A stretch of DNA of 64,000 nt. It comes from an uncultured Christensenella sp. Its GTDB lineage: Bacteria; Bacillota; Clostridia; Christensenellales; Pumilibacteraceae. A program made the position numbers and the translations under genes. How positions within the stretch are numbered: the stretch's first letter is position 1; the number at the start of each line of letters is the position of its first letter. The stretch spans positions 170,025 through 234,024 of the forward strand of contig CAJUGC010000002.1 of NCBI GenBank assembly GCA_910585955.1, written 5' to 3'. Shown here piece by piece: positions 9,013 to 16,940 of the stretch. The notes under the pieces are model-generated. The model was not told the DNA's origin. It saw only the letters and a program-made list of their open reading frames with translations, and did not search any database.

Positions 9013-9041
9013 AGTATATCACTTTCTCCGCAAAATTGCAA
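9013..9041 (-). promoter_or_regulatory. Promoter of the ABC-F gene
   Basis: Minus strand: TTGCAA (9036-9041), 17 bases, TATACT (9013-9018). The leader is about 70 bases long and ends in GGGAGGAG before the start codon. Confidence 0.65.
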
Positions 9042-9099
9042 CCTAATAATCGCAAAAAGACCACATGATTTGCGCAGCGGTGTCGACAAAAGCAAGAAA

Positions 9100-9127
9100 A
9101 ACAAGCGACGCGGTAACGTCGCTTGTT
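9100..9127 (-). terminator. Terminator of LytTR locus 1 target operon
   Basis: AACAAGCGACG pairs with CGTCGCTTGTT and is followed on the minus strand by TTTCTTG. It lies 28 bases past the stop of the 149-residue membrane protein gene. Confidence 0.85.
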
Positions 9128-9155
9128 TTGATAAAGTGCATATTAATCGAATGTT

Positions 9156-9605
9156 TTAGGCGGGCTCTTTACGCATATCCATAAAAGATGCTACGCACAT
9201 GGCAATGATCGTCACTGCCAAAACAACAGGTATCGCAAACGCAATGCCGAGGTTTCCGCCGAAGAAGTTGATGCCGTTTACAACGTCCATGAGCGTCGGC
9301 AGGCACTGATAAAACGAAATGCCTGTTCCCACGGATATCAACGCAATCGGAACAACGGGCGCGAACTTAAAGTCGGTGAACACGACCAACACTTCGGTCA
9401 GAGCGCCTACAAGCACGAGAATAAATCCCAACACGGAAAAAGTTCTGTCCATACCTGAAATTTGATTGTCCGCCGGCATAAGAGACATATCTTTGGTGGA
9501 AGCTATAAGGTACACTATTGCCACCGCAAGTGCAGCGCATGCCGCGCCGAAGCCGAGATAGAAGCCAATCGTTCTGTTCTTAAAACTGTCTTTTATCTTA
9601 AACAT
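9156..9605 (-). CDS. Small four-helix membrane protein, GH3-linked (locus 1)
   Basis: 149 residues with four hydrophobic helices (about 14-34, 55-77, 82-104 and 117-140) and a short charged tail. No family recognised. The start codon lies one base after the stop of the upstream GH3 gene, so the two are translated together and probably work together in the membrane. The equivalent place in locus 2 is filled by the 210-residue four-helix protein at 60462-61094. The two are similar in layout, but I see no clear sequence identity. Last gene of the lipoprotein-GH3-membrane protein operon, directly before a terminator. Confidence 0.75.
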   Translation of the reverse strand: MFKIKDSFKNRTIGFYLGFGAACAALAVAIVYLIASTKDMSLMPADNQISGMDRTFSVLGFILVLVGALTEVLVVFTDFKFAPVVPIALISVGTGISFYQCLPTLMDVVNGINFFGGNLGIAFAIPVVLAVTIIAMCVASFMDMRKEPA

Positions 9606-9606
9606 T

Positions 9607-12543
9607 TTATTCCTTGTCTCCTTTACGGAAATACCCGCCGTACACGAACAAGCCGAGCGCAGCCACTGCCACTACACCGAATATTACATCTATCGCTATG
9701 AGCAGTGCGAGCCACCAAGGAGTAGTAGTCGAAATGACAGTGCTTTCCGACAAGCCGTTTACCGCATTCGAATTTGCGTATACATAGAAGAAACGCTTGT
9801 TCGAATCGCGCAGCACCTGCATGGCGTAGCCGTCTTTGTTGTTTGCGTTCACTTCGTTTACCACGTCCTTATACTTCTGACCTTGCAAGCAGAACATATC
9901 GGTGCCGCATGCCATCGTCAAAAGAGGAGTATCGGCACAAGAACCGGCGTCGGTAATGAAGATGCCGTCATACCCCCACTCTCCGCGCACCACTTCGTTC
10001 ATGAGCGCAGCGTTTCGTGCCGTGAAACACGCACCTATAGCGTTGTACGAGGTCATTGTGCTCTTGGTGTGCCCTATGGTATACGCTCCCTCAAACGATT
10101 TGAGCGTTATTTCGCGCAAGGTCTGCTCGGTCATAAACGTCATGACGCCGCTACGGTTGGTCTCCTGATCGTTTGCCGCAAGATGCTTGGGCGCACATAT
10201 AACGCCCTTCTCCTGCATAGCGGGCACTACGTCCGCAGCAAAGTAATACGCCAAAACACTGTCCTCGGACACATATTCGAAGTTACGACCGCCGTACGGG
10301 GTGCGGTGGTTGTTGAAGCCGGGTCCCCAATACTGGCTGACGCCGAGATACAGTGCGTCTTCACCCGTAAAGTGACCGCGCAAGCGGATAAGCTCGTGAC
10401 TGTATGTGCACGCAAGCAGATTGACACTGTTAAAGAGCGTAGAGCTTAATTTTTTATCGTAGTTGTTGTAGTTGCCTCGAACGCCGTCCGGTCCATCCTG
10501 ATTGATTATTGTAGGAAGGCTGACAGATTTCACAGGCTTGATACCGAAATCGTCTGCGGTTACAAGCGCCATGTCGTCGAGCGACATTTGGCTTAGGAAT
10601 TTATCCCAAAGTTCATCGACTTCCCACTTCTTGCCGCTTGCGTCGATGTACTCGCCTGTGAGCGGCACACCGTGCATTTTGTAGAACTTTATGACTTTAT
10701 CGCCCGTTTGTTCCGTCTTTATCGCCGACAAGGTAGGCGGGTCGCTCGGCTTGATTTCTTCGAGGAACTTACCTTGGTGAATATCTTTCATGCGGTCGGT
10801 GACTTCCAGACCTTCGTATCTTTTCGGGAAAGTGTTCCAATCTCTGCGCGTGAGATACTGCACAGTGCCTGCTTTGAAATAATTGTAGTCGGAAGCGAAA
10901 ATCGGGTCGTCGGTGAAGCGGTTGGTGACTTCCGCGCCCGTATCGGACTTGCTGTAAGTCGTCTTGTCGAGCGCATCGAGAGTGTACTTCCAGGTCTTTG
11001 CGGCATCGCCCGCAACGGTTTTGCCGTTATGGTCGTACATGCCGGTCTTGCCCTTTGCCGCCAAAACGTTGTTCAATGCGTCGTGCGCGTCGTCGCCTAC
11101 CGAAAGGTAGTAGTCGCCCGCGTCGAGTATGTATGTCTTGGCTTCCTTCTCGTCATAGGATGCGAGAAGGTATCGGTCGATCGTGACGGTGACAATTTCG
11201 TCTTTGCCCGGTTCGATGTCGCCGGTCTTGCCGTAGCCTGCGACTTGTATCGCCGCTTTTTCGACCTTGCCCTCTATGTAAGGAACCTGCGCATATACCT
11301 GAACTACGCTCTTGCCTTTCACGGCGCCTGTGTTGGCGACCTTTACCTTGACGGTGAACTCGTCCTTTTCTTTGTCGTACGTCGGGGTTTCGGCAAGTTC
11401 CTGCTTGAACGTCGTATACGAAAGTCCGTGTCCGAACGGAAAACTTATCTCGTCCGCATAGTTCCACTTGCCGCCTTTGGACTCATAAATGCCTAAAGCG
11501 TTATCGGCGTTTCGACCGCCGAGAATAAGATCCTCATAGCGGGTCTCGTAGTACTTGTAGCCTACATAAATGCCCTCGGCGTAAATCAAATATCTGGTTG
11601 ACTGTTCGGTTCCGTTGGCAAATTGGAAATCGCCGAAATTTTGTACGGCCGCCGACGACTTATTGCTCGCGGCATAGGTATCCGTAAGTTTGCCCGACGG
11701 GTTGGCTTTGCCGCACAAAAGATTGGCAACGCCTTGGAAGCCGCTAAGTCCGGGATAGCCTATCCACATACAAGCGTCTATGTCGTAATCCTTTAAGCAC
11801 TCTATTTCCATGGGATAGCCGCTGTTTATAAGCGCTATGCGCTTTTTGAAATTGCCGTTTTTGACTTCGGTGAGCATTTTCTTCTCATTGTCGTTTATGG
11901 CAAGTTCGTTGACGCCTTTATTATCCGGCAGAAGCTCCAAACCTTCGCCGCCTCGCCGCTTTATCATGACGATAGCGGCGTCGCCGTAGTTCGCAAAAGT
12001 CGCTTTTTGCGCGTCGGTGAGCGTTATGCCGTCGTCGGCTCCGTTGTCTGCCTGTCCGTTATATGCCTTGAGGACTTCTTCATTGACAGTGAATACCGAT
12101 TGAAACGCCTTTTGGGGATTGATTCCGCGCGTCAAAACATAGTCCGCGCCATTGCTTTTTCCGCGGTAGACGGGGCTTTGAAATCCCGTTCCGAAAAGAG
12201 TTACATTGGCTTTCTCCGCGATCGGCAGTGCGGGCTTGCCGTCTGCCGCATTGTTGTTGTAAAGCAATACGGAACCTTCTTCGGACACCTTTATGATGTA
12301 ATCTTTCTGCGCTTCATGGAGCTTTTTGAGACCTTCCTTCGTCGGTACTCCGTCGGCGGTATAGTCGGTCTTATACAAAGTCGTTTCCTTGGTCAGCTCT
12401 CCCGACTGTTCGGCACCGATACCGAAGAATCTCGAAACCGAGCCCTCGTTTTCTTTACCGATTACGGTGACGCATAGGAACAGCACAAAAAGGAAACAGA
12501 ATATCCCGGCTAATCCGCGGAACAACTTCCATTTTTTAAGCAT
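9607..12543 (-). CDS. Domain-permuted GH3 beta-glycosidase with two membrane anchors (locus 1)
   Basis: 978 residues. Residues 10-30 are a membrane anchor. Next comes the GH3 C-terminal-type alpha/beta domain (VTLFGTG near 120, through about 380), then a fibronectin III-like domain (about 385-510), and last the GH3 N-terminal-type TIM barrel (about 640-900). This is the reverse of the common GH3 order. The barrel has QDGPDGVRG, the KHLAAND motif and FITDAG, whose Asp (about D865) is the expected nucleophile. A second hydrophobic helix (about 940-965) precedes a charged tail. The catalytic part is therefore outside the cell, tethered at both ends. The sugar specificity cannot be read. It lies between a lipoprotein and a small membrane protein gene and is paralogous to 57506-60406. 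Confidence 0.88.
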   Translation of the reverse strand: MLKKWKLFRGLAGIFCFLFVLFLCVTVIGKENEGSVSRFFGIGAEQSGELTKETTLYKTDYTADGVPTKEGLKKLHEAQKDYIIKVSEEGSVLLYNNNAADGKPALPIAEKANVTLFGTGFQSPVYRGKSNGADYVLTRGINPQKAFQSVFTVNEEVLKAYNGQADNGADDGITLTDAQKATFANYGDAAIVMIKRRGGEGLELLPDNKGVNELAINDNEKKMLTEVKNGNFKKRIALINSGYPMEIECLKDYDIDACMWIGYPGLSGFQGVANLLCGKANPSGKLTDTYAASNKSSAAVQNFGDFQFANGTEQSTRYLIYAEGIYVGYKYYETRYEDLILGGRNADNALGIYESKGGKWNYADEISFPFGHGLSYTTFKQELAETPTYDKEKDEFTVKVKVANTGAVKGKSVVQVYAQVPYIEGKVEKAAIQVAGYGKTGDIEPGKDEIVTVTIDRYLLASYDEKEAKTYILDAGDYYLSVGDDAHDALNNVLAAKGKTGMYDHNGKTVAGDAAKTWKYTLDALDKTTYSKSDTGAEVTNRFTDDPIFASDYNYFKAGTVQYLTRRDWNTFPKRYEGLEVTDRMKDIHQGKFLEEIKPSDPPTLSAIKTEQTGDKVIKFYKMHGVPLTGEYIDASGKKWEVDELWDKFLSQMSLDDMALVTADDFGIKPVKSVSLPTIINQDGPDGVRGNYNNYDKKLSSTLFNSVNLLACTYSHELIRLRGHFTGEDALYLGVSQYWGPGFNNHRTPYGGRNFEYVSEDSVLAYYFAADVVPAMQEKGVICAPKHLAANDQETNRSGVMTFMTEQTLREITLKSFEGAYTIGHTKSTMTSYNAIGACFTARNAALMNEVVRGEWGYDGIFITDAGSCADTPLLTMACGTDMFCLQGQKYKDVVNEVNANNKDGYAMQVLRDSNKRFFYVYANSNAVNGLSESTVISTTTPWWLALLIAIDVIFGVVAVAALGLFVYGGYFRKGDKE

Positions 12544-12560
12544 ATTTTGTTGTCCTCCTG

Positions 12561-13217
12561 TCAGTTCTTGGGCATAACTTCCACAGCGTCGCGAGCTTCC
12601 TTCATAGTCTTATACGGCGAACCCGACTGCACGGGGAATATGATAGGCTCTCCGAAGCCGGCGCCGCCTGCACCCCATCCTTGGAAATCGACCACGGTCA
12701 AAACGCCGTCCGCAAGCTCTGCTTCGTACTCGTAGTCATAGGAATTCTCCAAGATACTTTCCAAAGTAAGAGGGTTGCCATCCTTGTCCGCTTCGACAAG
12801 TTTTCCTTCTTTAAAGAAGCTGGAAACGACAATTCCCTTAAGATGAATTTTTATCGTATTGCCTTCCTGCGTCCAATATCCGTAAAGAGCGACGTTAATT
12901 TCGTTATCGTCGTACGCCGCGATACCGGTCTTTATAGGGAAAATTCCTTTCTTGTCAAAACCGAGGAACGAAGCTGCCGAGCCGTCCTTGTAGAGCATCA
13001 AATGGCACGACAAAAACGCCGTCTTGCCGCTCGTCGGCGTCTCCGAGTATCTGCCCAAGCTGTAAGCAACGTCGTCCTTTGTCATGTAAACGGCGGGGTC
13101 GTAGTCTGCCCAAGACGCCTTAGACCAGTCGGTTTTGCCGCATCCGGCAAGAGCGAAGGTCGCCCCGATAGCCAAAAGAGTTGCCACAATTACGGCAACG
13201 AGTTTCCTGTTTTTCAT
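12561..13217 (-). CDS. Lipoprotein at the head of the GH3 operon (locus 1)
   Basis: 218 residues from the ATG at 13217, chosen over an upstream in-frame ATG because GGAGG lies at correct spacing and a typical lipoprotein signal follows: KNRK, a hydrophobic core, then the lipobox LAGC. The mature part of about 195 residues is rich in beta-type pattern and aromatic residues (GFDKKGIFPIKTG, YWTQEGNTIKIHL). I do not recognise a domain, though the layout recalls lipocalin-like small ligand-binding lipoproteins. The GH3 gene starts 17 bases downstream. A sigma-A-type promoter at 13297-13325 and a paired repeat at 13335-13368 lie upstream. Confidence 0.8.
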   Translation of the reverse strand: MKNRKLVAVIVATLLAIGATFALAGCGKTDWSKASWADYDPAVYMTKDDVAYSLGRYSETPTSGKTAFLSCHLMLYKDGSAASFLGFDKKGIFPIKTGIAAYDDNEINVALYGYWTQEGNTIKIHLKGIVVSSFFKEGKLVEADKDGNPLTLESILENSYDYEYEAELADGVLTVVDFQGWGAGGAGFGEPIIFPVQSGSPYKTMKEARDAVEVMPKN

Positions 13218-13296
13218 ATATTCCTCCGAATAAAAATTTTTTCGCAACCGCATGAAATTTTCGCGCGACAAATCTTTTGCGGTGCGAGCTGTGCAT

Positions 13297-13325
13297 ATAT
13301 TATCATATCGTAAAATGTTTTTCAA
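13297..13325 (-). promoter_or_regulatory. Promoter of the lipoprotein-GH3 operon (locus 1)
   Basis: Minus strand: TTGAAA (13320-13325), 17 bases, TAATAT (13297-13302). It lies between the sensor kinase gene and the lipoprotein gene. Confidence 0.65.
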
Positions 13326-13334
13326 TACAAAAAT

Positions 13335-13368
13335 CAAAAGCCGTCGGTTTTGCGTCAAAACCCGTCGG
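13335..13368 (-). promoter_or_regulatory. Paired 13-base repeats upstream of the promoter; candidate LytTR operator and/or kinase-gene terminator
   Basis: On the minus strand CCGACGGGTTTTG (13356-13368) and CCGACGGCTTTTG (13335-13347) are direct repeats with a period of exactly 21 bases. They end ten bases upstream of the -35 element. Two helical turns is the spacing LytTR dimers use. The same bases can also fold as a GCCG...CGGC hairpin followed by TTTTGATTTTTG, which would terminate the kinase gene. The two roles are not exclusive. Confidence 0.5.
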
Positions 13369-13439
13369 CTCTTGCTGTTTGCGTTCTCTTACGAAAAATT
13401 GCGATGTTATATCACAAGACACATTTCGCCTTGTATGAA

Positions 13440-14705
13440 TTATTTTACGAACAACAAAATATTCAGTCCGAATATTCCGCCCTTAGCGGAAACGCTAAGT
13501 TCACCGCCGTATTTTTGTACGATTGCGCGCATACTCTTCATTCCGTAGCCGTGAAATGCGGTATCCTTCGGAGTGACCGGCATTCCGTTTTCCATTCGAA
13601 TCTTGCCGTCGTAATAATTTTCTATTATTATCTTCAAAACATTCCCGTTCTTCACCTGCGTGATACTTATCGTTTTGCGGTCTTCGTCGAGGTTTTCCGC
13701 ACTTTCGATAGCATTGTCGAGCGCATTGCCGAAAAGCGAATAAATGTCGCTCGGTTTAACCGCATTGAGTTCGCTGCCGTCCAGCAAACAAGTCAAGCGT
13801 ATCTTTTTGCTTGCACATTGCAAACTTTTTTCGGTAAGCACCACGTCGAGCGCCTCGTTGCCCGTTTCGAACGTGGAATCGTACACGTTTATGGCATTTT
13901 CGACTTCGCTTTCGTCCTCTCCGTCGAACGAACGCAAATTGAAGCCGTGTCTCAAGTCGTGGCATTTGATATTTATCAGATTGACGCTTTCTTTGGCGCC
14001 CGCATACTGTTGCGACTGTTTTTTCAATAACAAATTAACTATTTCCATATCTCGTTCGCTTTGTTTTACGGATATCATGAGCTTTTCCACCCAAACACCC
14101 AATACGCACGCAAATATTGAAAGCACACACACTATTGCGAGCAAAGAAAAGCTGTCGTACATAAACGAATACGACACGCCCAAAATCGTCAAGCATATCG
14201 TTATCGTAAAGACAATGACCGAAAGTACGAGCTGGGCGCGGTTGTTGATTATCGGCACACTGTCCTTTTCGAGTTTGCGTACGAAAAAGAAATATACGGC
14301 AAGATAGGACAAAAGACAGCACACTATGAACATGAACACGCTTGCAAAACGGCTGTTATTGCCAAATAGGTCGAATAACACAATGTAAAGATGCGCCGCT
14401 ATATGCTGCGTGCAATATCCCACCACGCCGACCAGCAACACGACATGAATATTGCATTTACGGCACACCGCAATCACGCCTGTCGACATCAAAAACATGA
14501 CCAGATGTTTGACTATGAGCGCGCCTTCCCAGCTCGGAATTATTTTCTCGAAAGGGATAAGCGACAAAGCCGTCGTTGTGGCACACGCCGCGACAGCACG
14601 GGCGAGGAAATACTCGCATTTGGGCAACCTGCCGCACACAATAAACACCGCGACAAGCAACGACGCCGCAAATTGAAGTCTGTTATATAATTCGTAAAAC
14701 ATCAT
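13440..14705 (-). CDS. GHKL-type sensor histidine kinase (locus 1)
   Basis: 421 residues. About six hydrophobic helices fill residues 1-200. A coiled stretch follows, then the phosphoacceptor motif KCHDLRHGF (about residue 245), and a GHKL ATPase domain with SLFGNALDNAIES (N box) near 330 and FHGYGMKSM (G box) near 385. This AgrC/ComD-like architecture usually senses an extracellular peptide or cell-surface state and phosphorylates a LytTR regulator. Its start overlaps the stop of the upstream response regulator gene by four bases (ATGA), so the pair is translationally coupled. No AgrB or AgrD-like peptide gene is visible nearby, so the signal is unknown. Confidence 0.9.
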   Translation of the reverse strand: MMFYELYNRLQFAASLLVAVFIVCGRLPKCEYFLARAVAACATTTALSLIPFEKIIPSWEGALIVKHLVMFLMSTGVIAVCRKCNIHVVLLVGVVGYCTQHIAAHLYIVLFDLFGNNSRFASVFMFIVCCLLSYLAVYFFFVRKLEKDSVPIINNRAQLVLSVIVFTITICLTILGVSYSFMYDSFSLLAIVCVLSIFACVLGVWVEKLMISVKQSERDMEIVNLLLKKQSQQYAGAKESVNLINIKCHDLRHGFNLRSFDGEDESEVENAINVYDSTFETGNEALDVVLTEKSLQCASKKIRLTCLLDGSELNAVKPSDIYSLFGNALDNAIESAENLDEDRKTISITQVKNGNVLKIIIENYYDGKIRMENGMPVTPKDTAFHGYGMKSMRAIVQKYGGELSVSAKGGIFGLNILLFVK

Positions 14706-15409
14706 ATCGATTCGGAGTCGCCCCCGCTCAATGCTTTTAAAAACGCTTTTTTTCTGTCGCGGCTGAGCGGCAAAACCTCGTCTCCTATAAATACATCGTT
14801 ACTGCTCACGCCCGTGCAGTATTTGAGGTTGACGATATAACTCGTATTACATCTGAAAAAGCCGTACGGCGCGAGCTCGTTTTCGAGTTCGCGCATACTC
14901 TTACCGCGATAATCGAAATTGCCGTCGCCGTTATGGAACACAATGTTGTGCGCCAATGATTCGATATAGATAATCTCGCTCGCGGCGAAGCGTTTGATCC
15001 CGCCGCGAAAAGGTATTGTAATGATGTGACTGTCGCGTTTTTTTTCGTTTTTTATCCGTTGCAACCGCATTTTTATATCGTAATATTTAATCGGCTTCAA
15101 AAGATAATCGTACGCTCGAACGGAATATCCGTGTATCGCGTACTGCGCCATGCTAGTAACGAAAATGATGTATACCGATTGGTCGTATCCGCGCAACCGC
15201 TCGGCAACGGCCATGCCGTCGAGCCCCGGCATTTTTATATCGAGAAACACTATATCGTATCCGACACCGTATTTGTCGAGAAACTTAATCGACGAATCAA
15301 ATTGCTTTACCGCAAGTTTTTCACCGGTATCCGCCGAATAACGAGAAAGACAATCGGCAAGCTCTTGTCTGTCTCTTTCGTTATCTTCCACTATCGCAAT
15401 CGAAAGCAT
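14702..15409 (-). CDS. LytTR-family response regulator (locus 1)
   Basis: 235 residues. An N-terminal receiver domain (1-125) has the acidic pair E8-D9, the phosphoacceptor D57 in FLDIKMPG and the conserved KP near 107. A LytTR DNA-binding domain (about 135-230) has IIYIES, the MRELENELAPYGFFRCN helix region and SYIVNL. Proteins of this class bind pairs of imperfect direct repeats about 21 bases apart. It is the first gene of its operon and comes before its partner kinase. GAGAGG precedes the start. Its promoter (15438-15468) carries a C9 tract in the spacer. Confidence 0.92.
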   Translation of the reverse strand: MLSIAIVEDNERDRQELADCLSRYSADTGEKLAVKQFDSSIKFLDKYGVGYDIVFLDIKMPGLDGMAVAERLRGYDQSVYIIFVTSMAQYAIHGYSVRAYDYLLKPIKYYDIKMRLQRIKNEKKRDSHIITIPFRGGIKRFAASEIIYIESLAHNIVFHNGDGNFDYRGKSMRELENELAPYGFFRCNTSYIVNLKYCTGVSSNDVFIGDEVLPLSRDRKKAFLKALSGGDSESI

Positions 15410-15437
15410 ATCCTCTCCCTCACATTTTGTCGAAGAT

Positions 15438-15468
15438 ATTATAACATCTCCTCCCCCCCCCGCGTCAA
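15438..15468 (-). promoter_or_regulatory. Promoter of the LytTR regulator with a homopolymer in its spacer
   Basis: Minus strand: TTGACG (15463-15468), a 19-base spacer containing nine consecutive G (C9 on the plus strand, 15453-15461), then TATAAT (15438-15443) preceded by TGT (extended -10). The spacer is two bases longer than the 17 found in most other promoters here. Confidence 0.65.
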
Positions 15469-15469
15469 G

Positions 15470-15687
15470 CGACTACATGTCACTATACGGAACGAATCGG
15501 GAACAATATGCAATATTTTGTTTTTCGTTCCGCGCACATAGCGCGAATGCAGCGACACGACAAATATGAAAAGATCCTGCGATCAGAAATGCACGGTCTT
15601 TTTGCTTTTTTGTTTGTCGAGGTTATTAGCCCCTACTTTCTTTTCGGTTTATTTATTGTAAATATGCGTTCGTCAGATCCGACACCA
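15470..15687. other. Intergenic stretch, no gene
   Basis: I see no RNA gene or supported protein gene between the LytTR regulator promoter and the rpsR terminator. A forward open frame of 79 codons crosses the terminator and has no ribosome site. Confidence 0.5.
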
Positions 15688-15718
15688 AGAAAAAAGACCT
15701 CGCAGTTTTGCAAGGTCT
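15688..15718 (-). terminator. Terminator of the rpsF-ssb-rpsR operon
   Basis: Minus strand: AGACCTTGC, loop AAAACT, GCGAGGTCT, then TTTTTTC. It lies about 100 bases past the rpsR stop codon. Confidence 0.85.
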
Positions 15719-15820
15719 CGATAAATTTGTTATCGGTGTTGATATAAAGTCAGTCCGCCGCATTAAAAGAAAGTTTTGTATTGTTCGCACAAGACAACGG
15801 AGCTTTATATGCGTTTTTTC

Positions 15821-16096
15821 TTACTCTGCCTTGAAAGGAAGCAACGCCATTATGCGCGCGCGCTTTATAGCGGTCGCCAAGAGACGCTGGTGATGCGCAC
15901 AGACTCCCGTCGTACGACGAGGCATTATCTTGCCCTTCTCCGTGATGTATCTTTTAAGCTTTGCGACATCCTTGTAATCTATATCGGTTGCCTTTTCTAC
16001 GCAGAACGCACAAACCTTTTTCTTCGGCTGACGTCTTATCTTCTTGCTCTTATCGTCCACTTCGGGCGTGGGCTTTACCGGTTTTTTATCGCTCAT
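15821..16096 (-). CDS. rpsR: 30S ribosomal protein S18
   Basis: 91 residues. The family core is clear: DYKDVAKLKRYITEKGKI, then RRTTGVCAHHQRLLATAIKRAR in two parts. S18 binds S6 and 16S rRNA in the platform of the small subunit. The protein has an N-terminal Lys/Pro-rich extension of about 25 residues and keeps the cysteine pair CAFC plus C-x-H-H, the zinc-binding (C+) form of S18. AAAGGAG lies ten bases before the start. Third gene of the conserved rpsF-ssb-rpsR operon. Confidence 0.97.
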   Translation of the reverse strand: MSDKKPVKPTPEVDDKSKKIRRQPKKKVCAFCVEKATDIDYKDVAKLKRYITEKGKIMPRRTTGVCAHHQRLLATAIKRARIMALLPFKAE

Positions 16097-16120
16097 GATA
16101 ATTAAACTCCTTTAAAAATT

Positions 16121-16552
16121 TTAGAACGGCAGGTCTTCGTTGTCGACGGGCGTAAGCTCGGACACCTGTTTTCTCGGCGCTCTGCCGCCGCCGTTGTTCC
16201 CGCCGCCGGCACCGCCGCGCGAAGCGTCTCCGTCGTCGTTGCGCGAAAGGAACTCGATGTCCTCCGCAACGATGTCGACAGCCGTGCGCTTGTTGCCGTC
16301 CTTGTCCTCGTAATTACGAACCTGTATGTTGCCTACGACGCTGACTTTTCTGCCCTTGGAAAGATACTTCGCGCAGTTTTCGCCGAGTCCTCTCCAAGCC
16401 GTGATATTGAAAAAGTCCACCTCGCGCTCTCCGCTCGAATTCGTGAAATTGCGGTTTACCGCAAGACCGAACTTGCAAACGGAAACGCCGCTCGGAAGCT
16501 GGCTGAGCTCGGGATCGCGCGTAAGATTTCCTATGAGAAATACTTTGTTCAT
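16121..16552 (-). CDS. ssb: Single-stranded DNA-binding protein
   Basis: 143 residues. The OB fold occupies 1-105 (MNKVFLIGNLTRDPEL at the start, AWRGLGENCAKYLSKGRKV and EFLSR at the end). It is followed by a Gly/Asn-rich linker and the acidic tip DNEDLPF, which recruits replication and repair partners. It protects single-stranded DNA as a tetramer. It lies between rpsF and rpsR, 12 and 24 bases away, the order typical of Firmicutes. The length is slightly below the usual 160-175 because the linker is short. Confidence 0.97.
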   Translation of the reverse strand: MNKVFLIGNLTRDPELSQLPSGVSVCKFGLAVNRNFTNSSGEREVDFFNITAWRGLGENCAKYLSKGRKVSVVGNIQVRNYEDKDGNKRTAVDIVAEDIEFLSRNDDGDASRGGAGGGNNGGGRAPRKQVSELTPVDNEDLPF

Positions 16553-16564
16553 AGCCTACCTCGC

Positions 16565-16852
16565 TCAATTTGCCGCTCTTGTCGTCATGAAACGGTAAAC
16601 AGCGTCGGATATGCCCATTTGTCTTTCGATCTCTTTGGGCAGCTCGGGCGACGCCGTGAACGTCATGAGTACATAGAAGCCTTCGTTTTTGAAGTTGATC
16701 GGATAGGTAAAGCGCTTTACGCCCCACTTGTCGATCTTCTCCACCTCGCCGCCGTTTTTCGTGACGATCTCGGCATACTTCTCCGTCTGCGCCGTAATTT
16801 CCTCGTCGGAAAGAGACGCATTGAGAATATAAAGAATCTCGTACTTGTTCAT
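16565..16852 (-). CDS. rpsF: 30S ribosomal protein S6
   Basis: 95 residues from the ATG at 16852, selected because AGGAGG lies eight bases upstream and MNKYEILYIL is the standard family start. A longer frame extends 16 codons upstream but lacks support. Family motifs: KNGGEVEKIDKWGVKR and RFTYPINF. S6 pairs with S18 on the small subunit. First gene of the operon. Its leader can pair with its ribosome site (see 16861-16903). Confidence 0.97.
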   Translation of the reverse strand: MNKYEILYILNASLSDEEITAQTEKYAEIVTKNGGEVEKIDKWGVKRFTYPINFKNEGFYVLMTFTASPELPKEIERQMGISDAVYRFMTTRAAN

Positions 16853-16860
16853 GCTTGTCC

Positions 16861-16903
16861 TCCTTGTGGTTTTGTAGCCCTCTCTTTTAAGAAAGAGCAA
16901 GGA
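16861..16903 (-). promoter_or_regulatory. rpsF leader structure able to mask the ribosome site
   Basis: On the minus strand TCCTTG (complement of 16898-16903) can pair with CAAGGA (complement of 16861-16866), which overlaps the AAGGAGG site of rpsF. The stem encloses a CTCTTT...AAAGAG hairpin. S6:S18 autoregulatory leaders are known in Firmicutes; whether this matches their CCG bulge motif I cannot confirm. Confidence 0.4.
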
Positions 16904-16940
16904 TTTGCCTCATGCCTTTTTAAAGACACACAGCCTTTTT

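Noticed and set aside
15508..15747. 79-codon forward open frame between the LytTR regulator and rpsR
   Set aside because: It contains the rpsR operon terminator, lacks a ribosome site and has no recognisable features.
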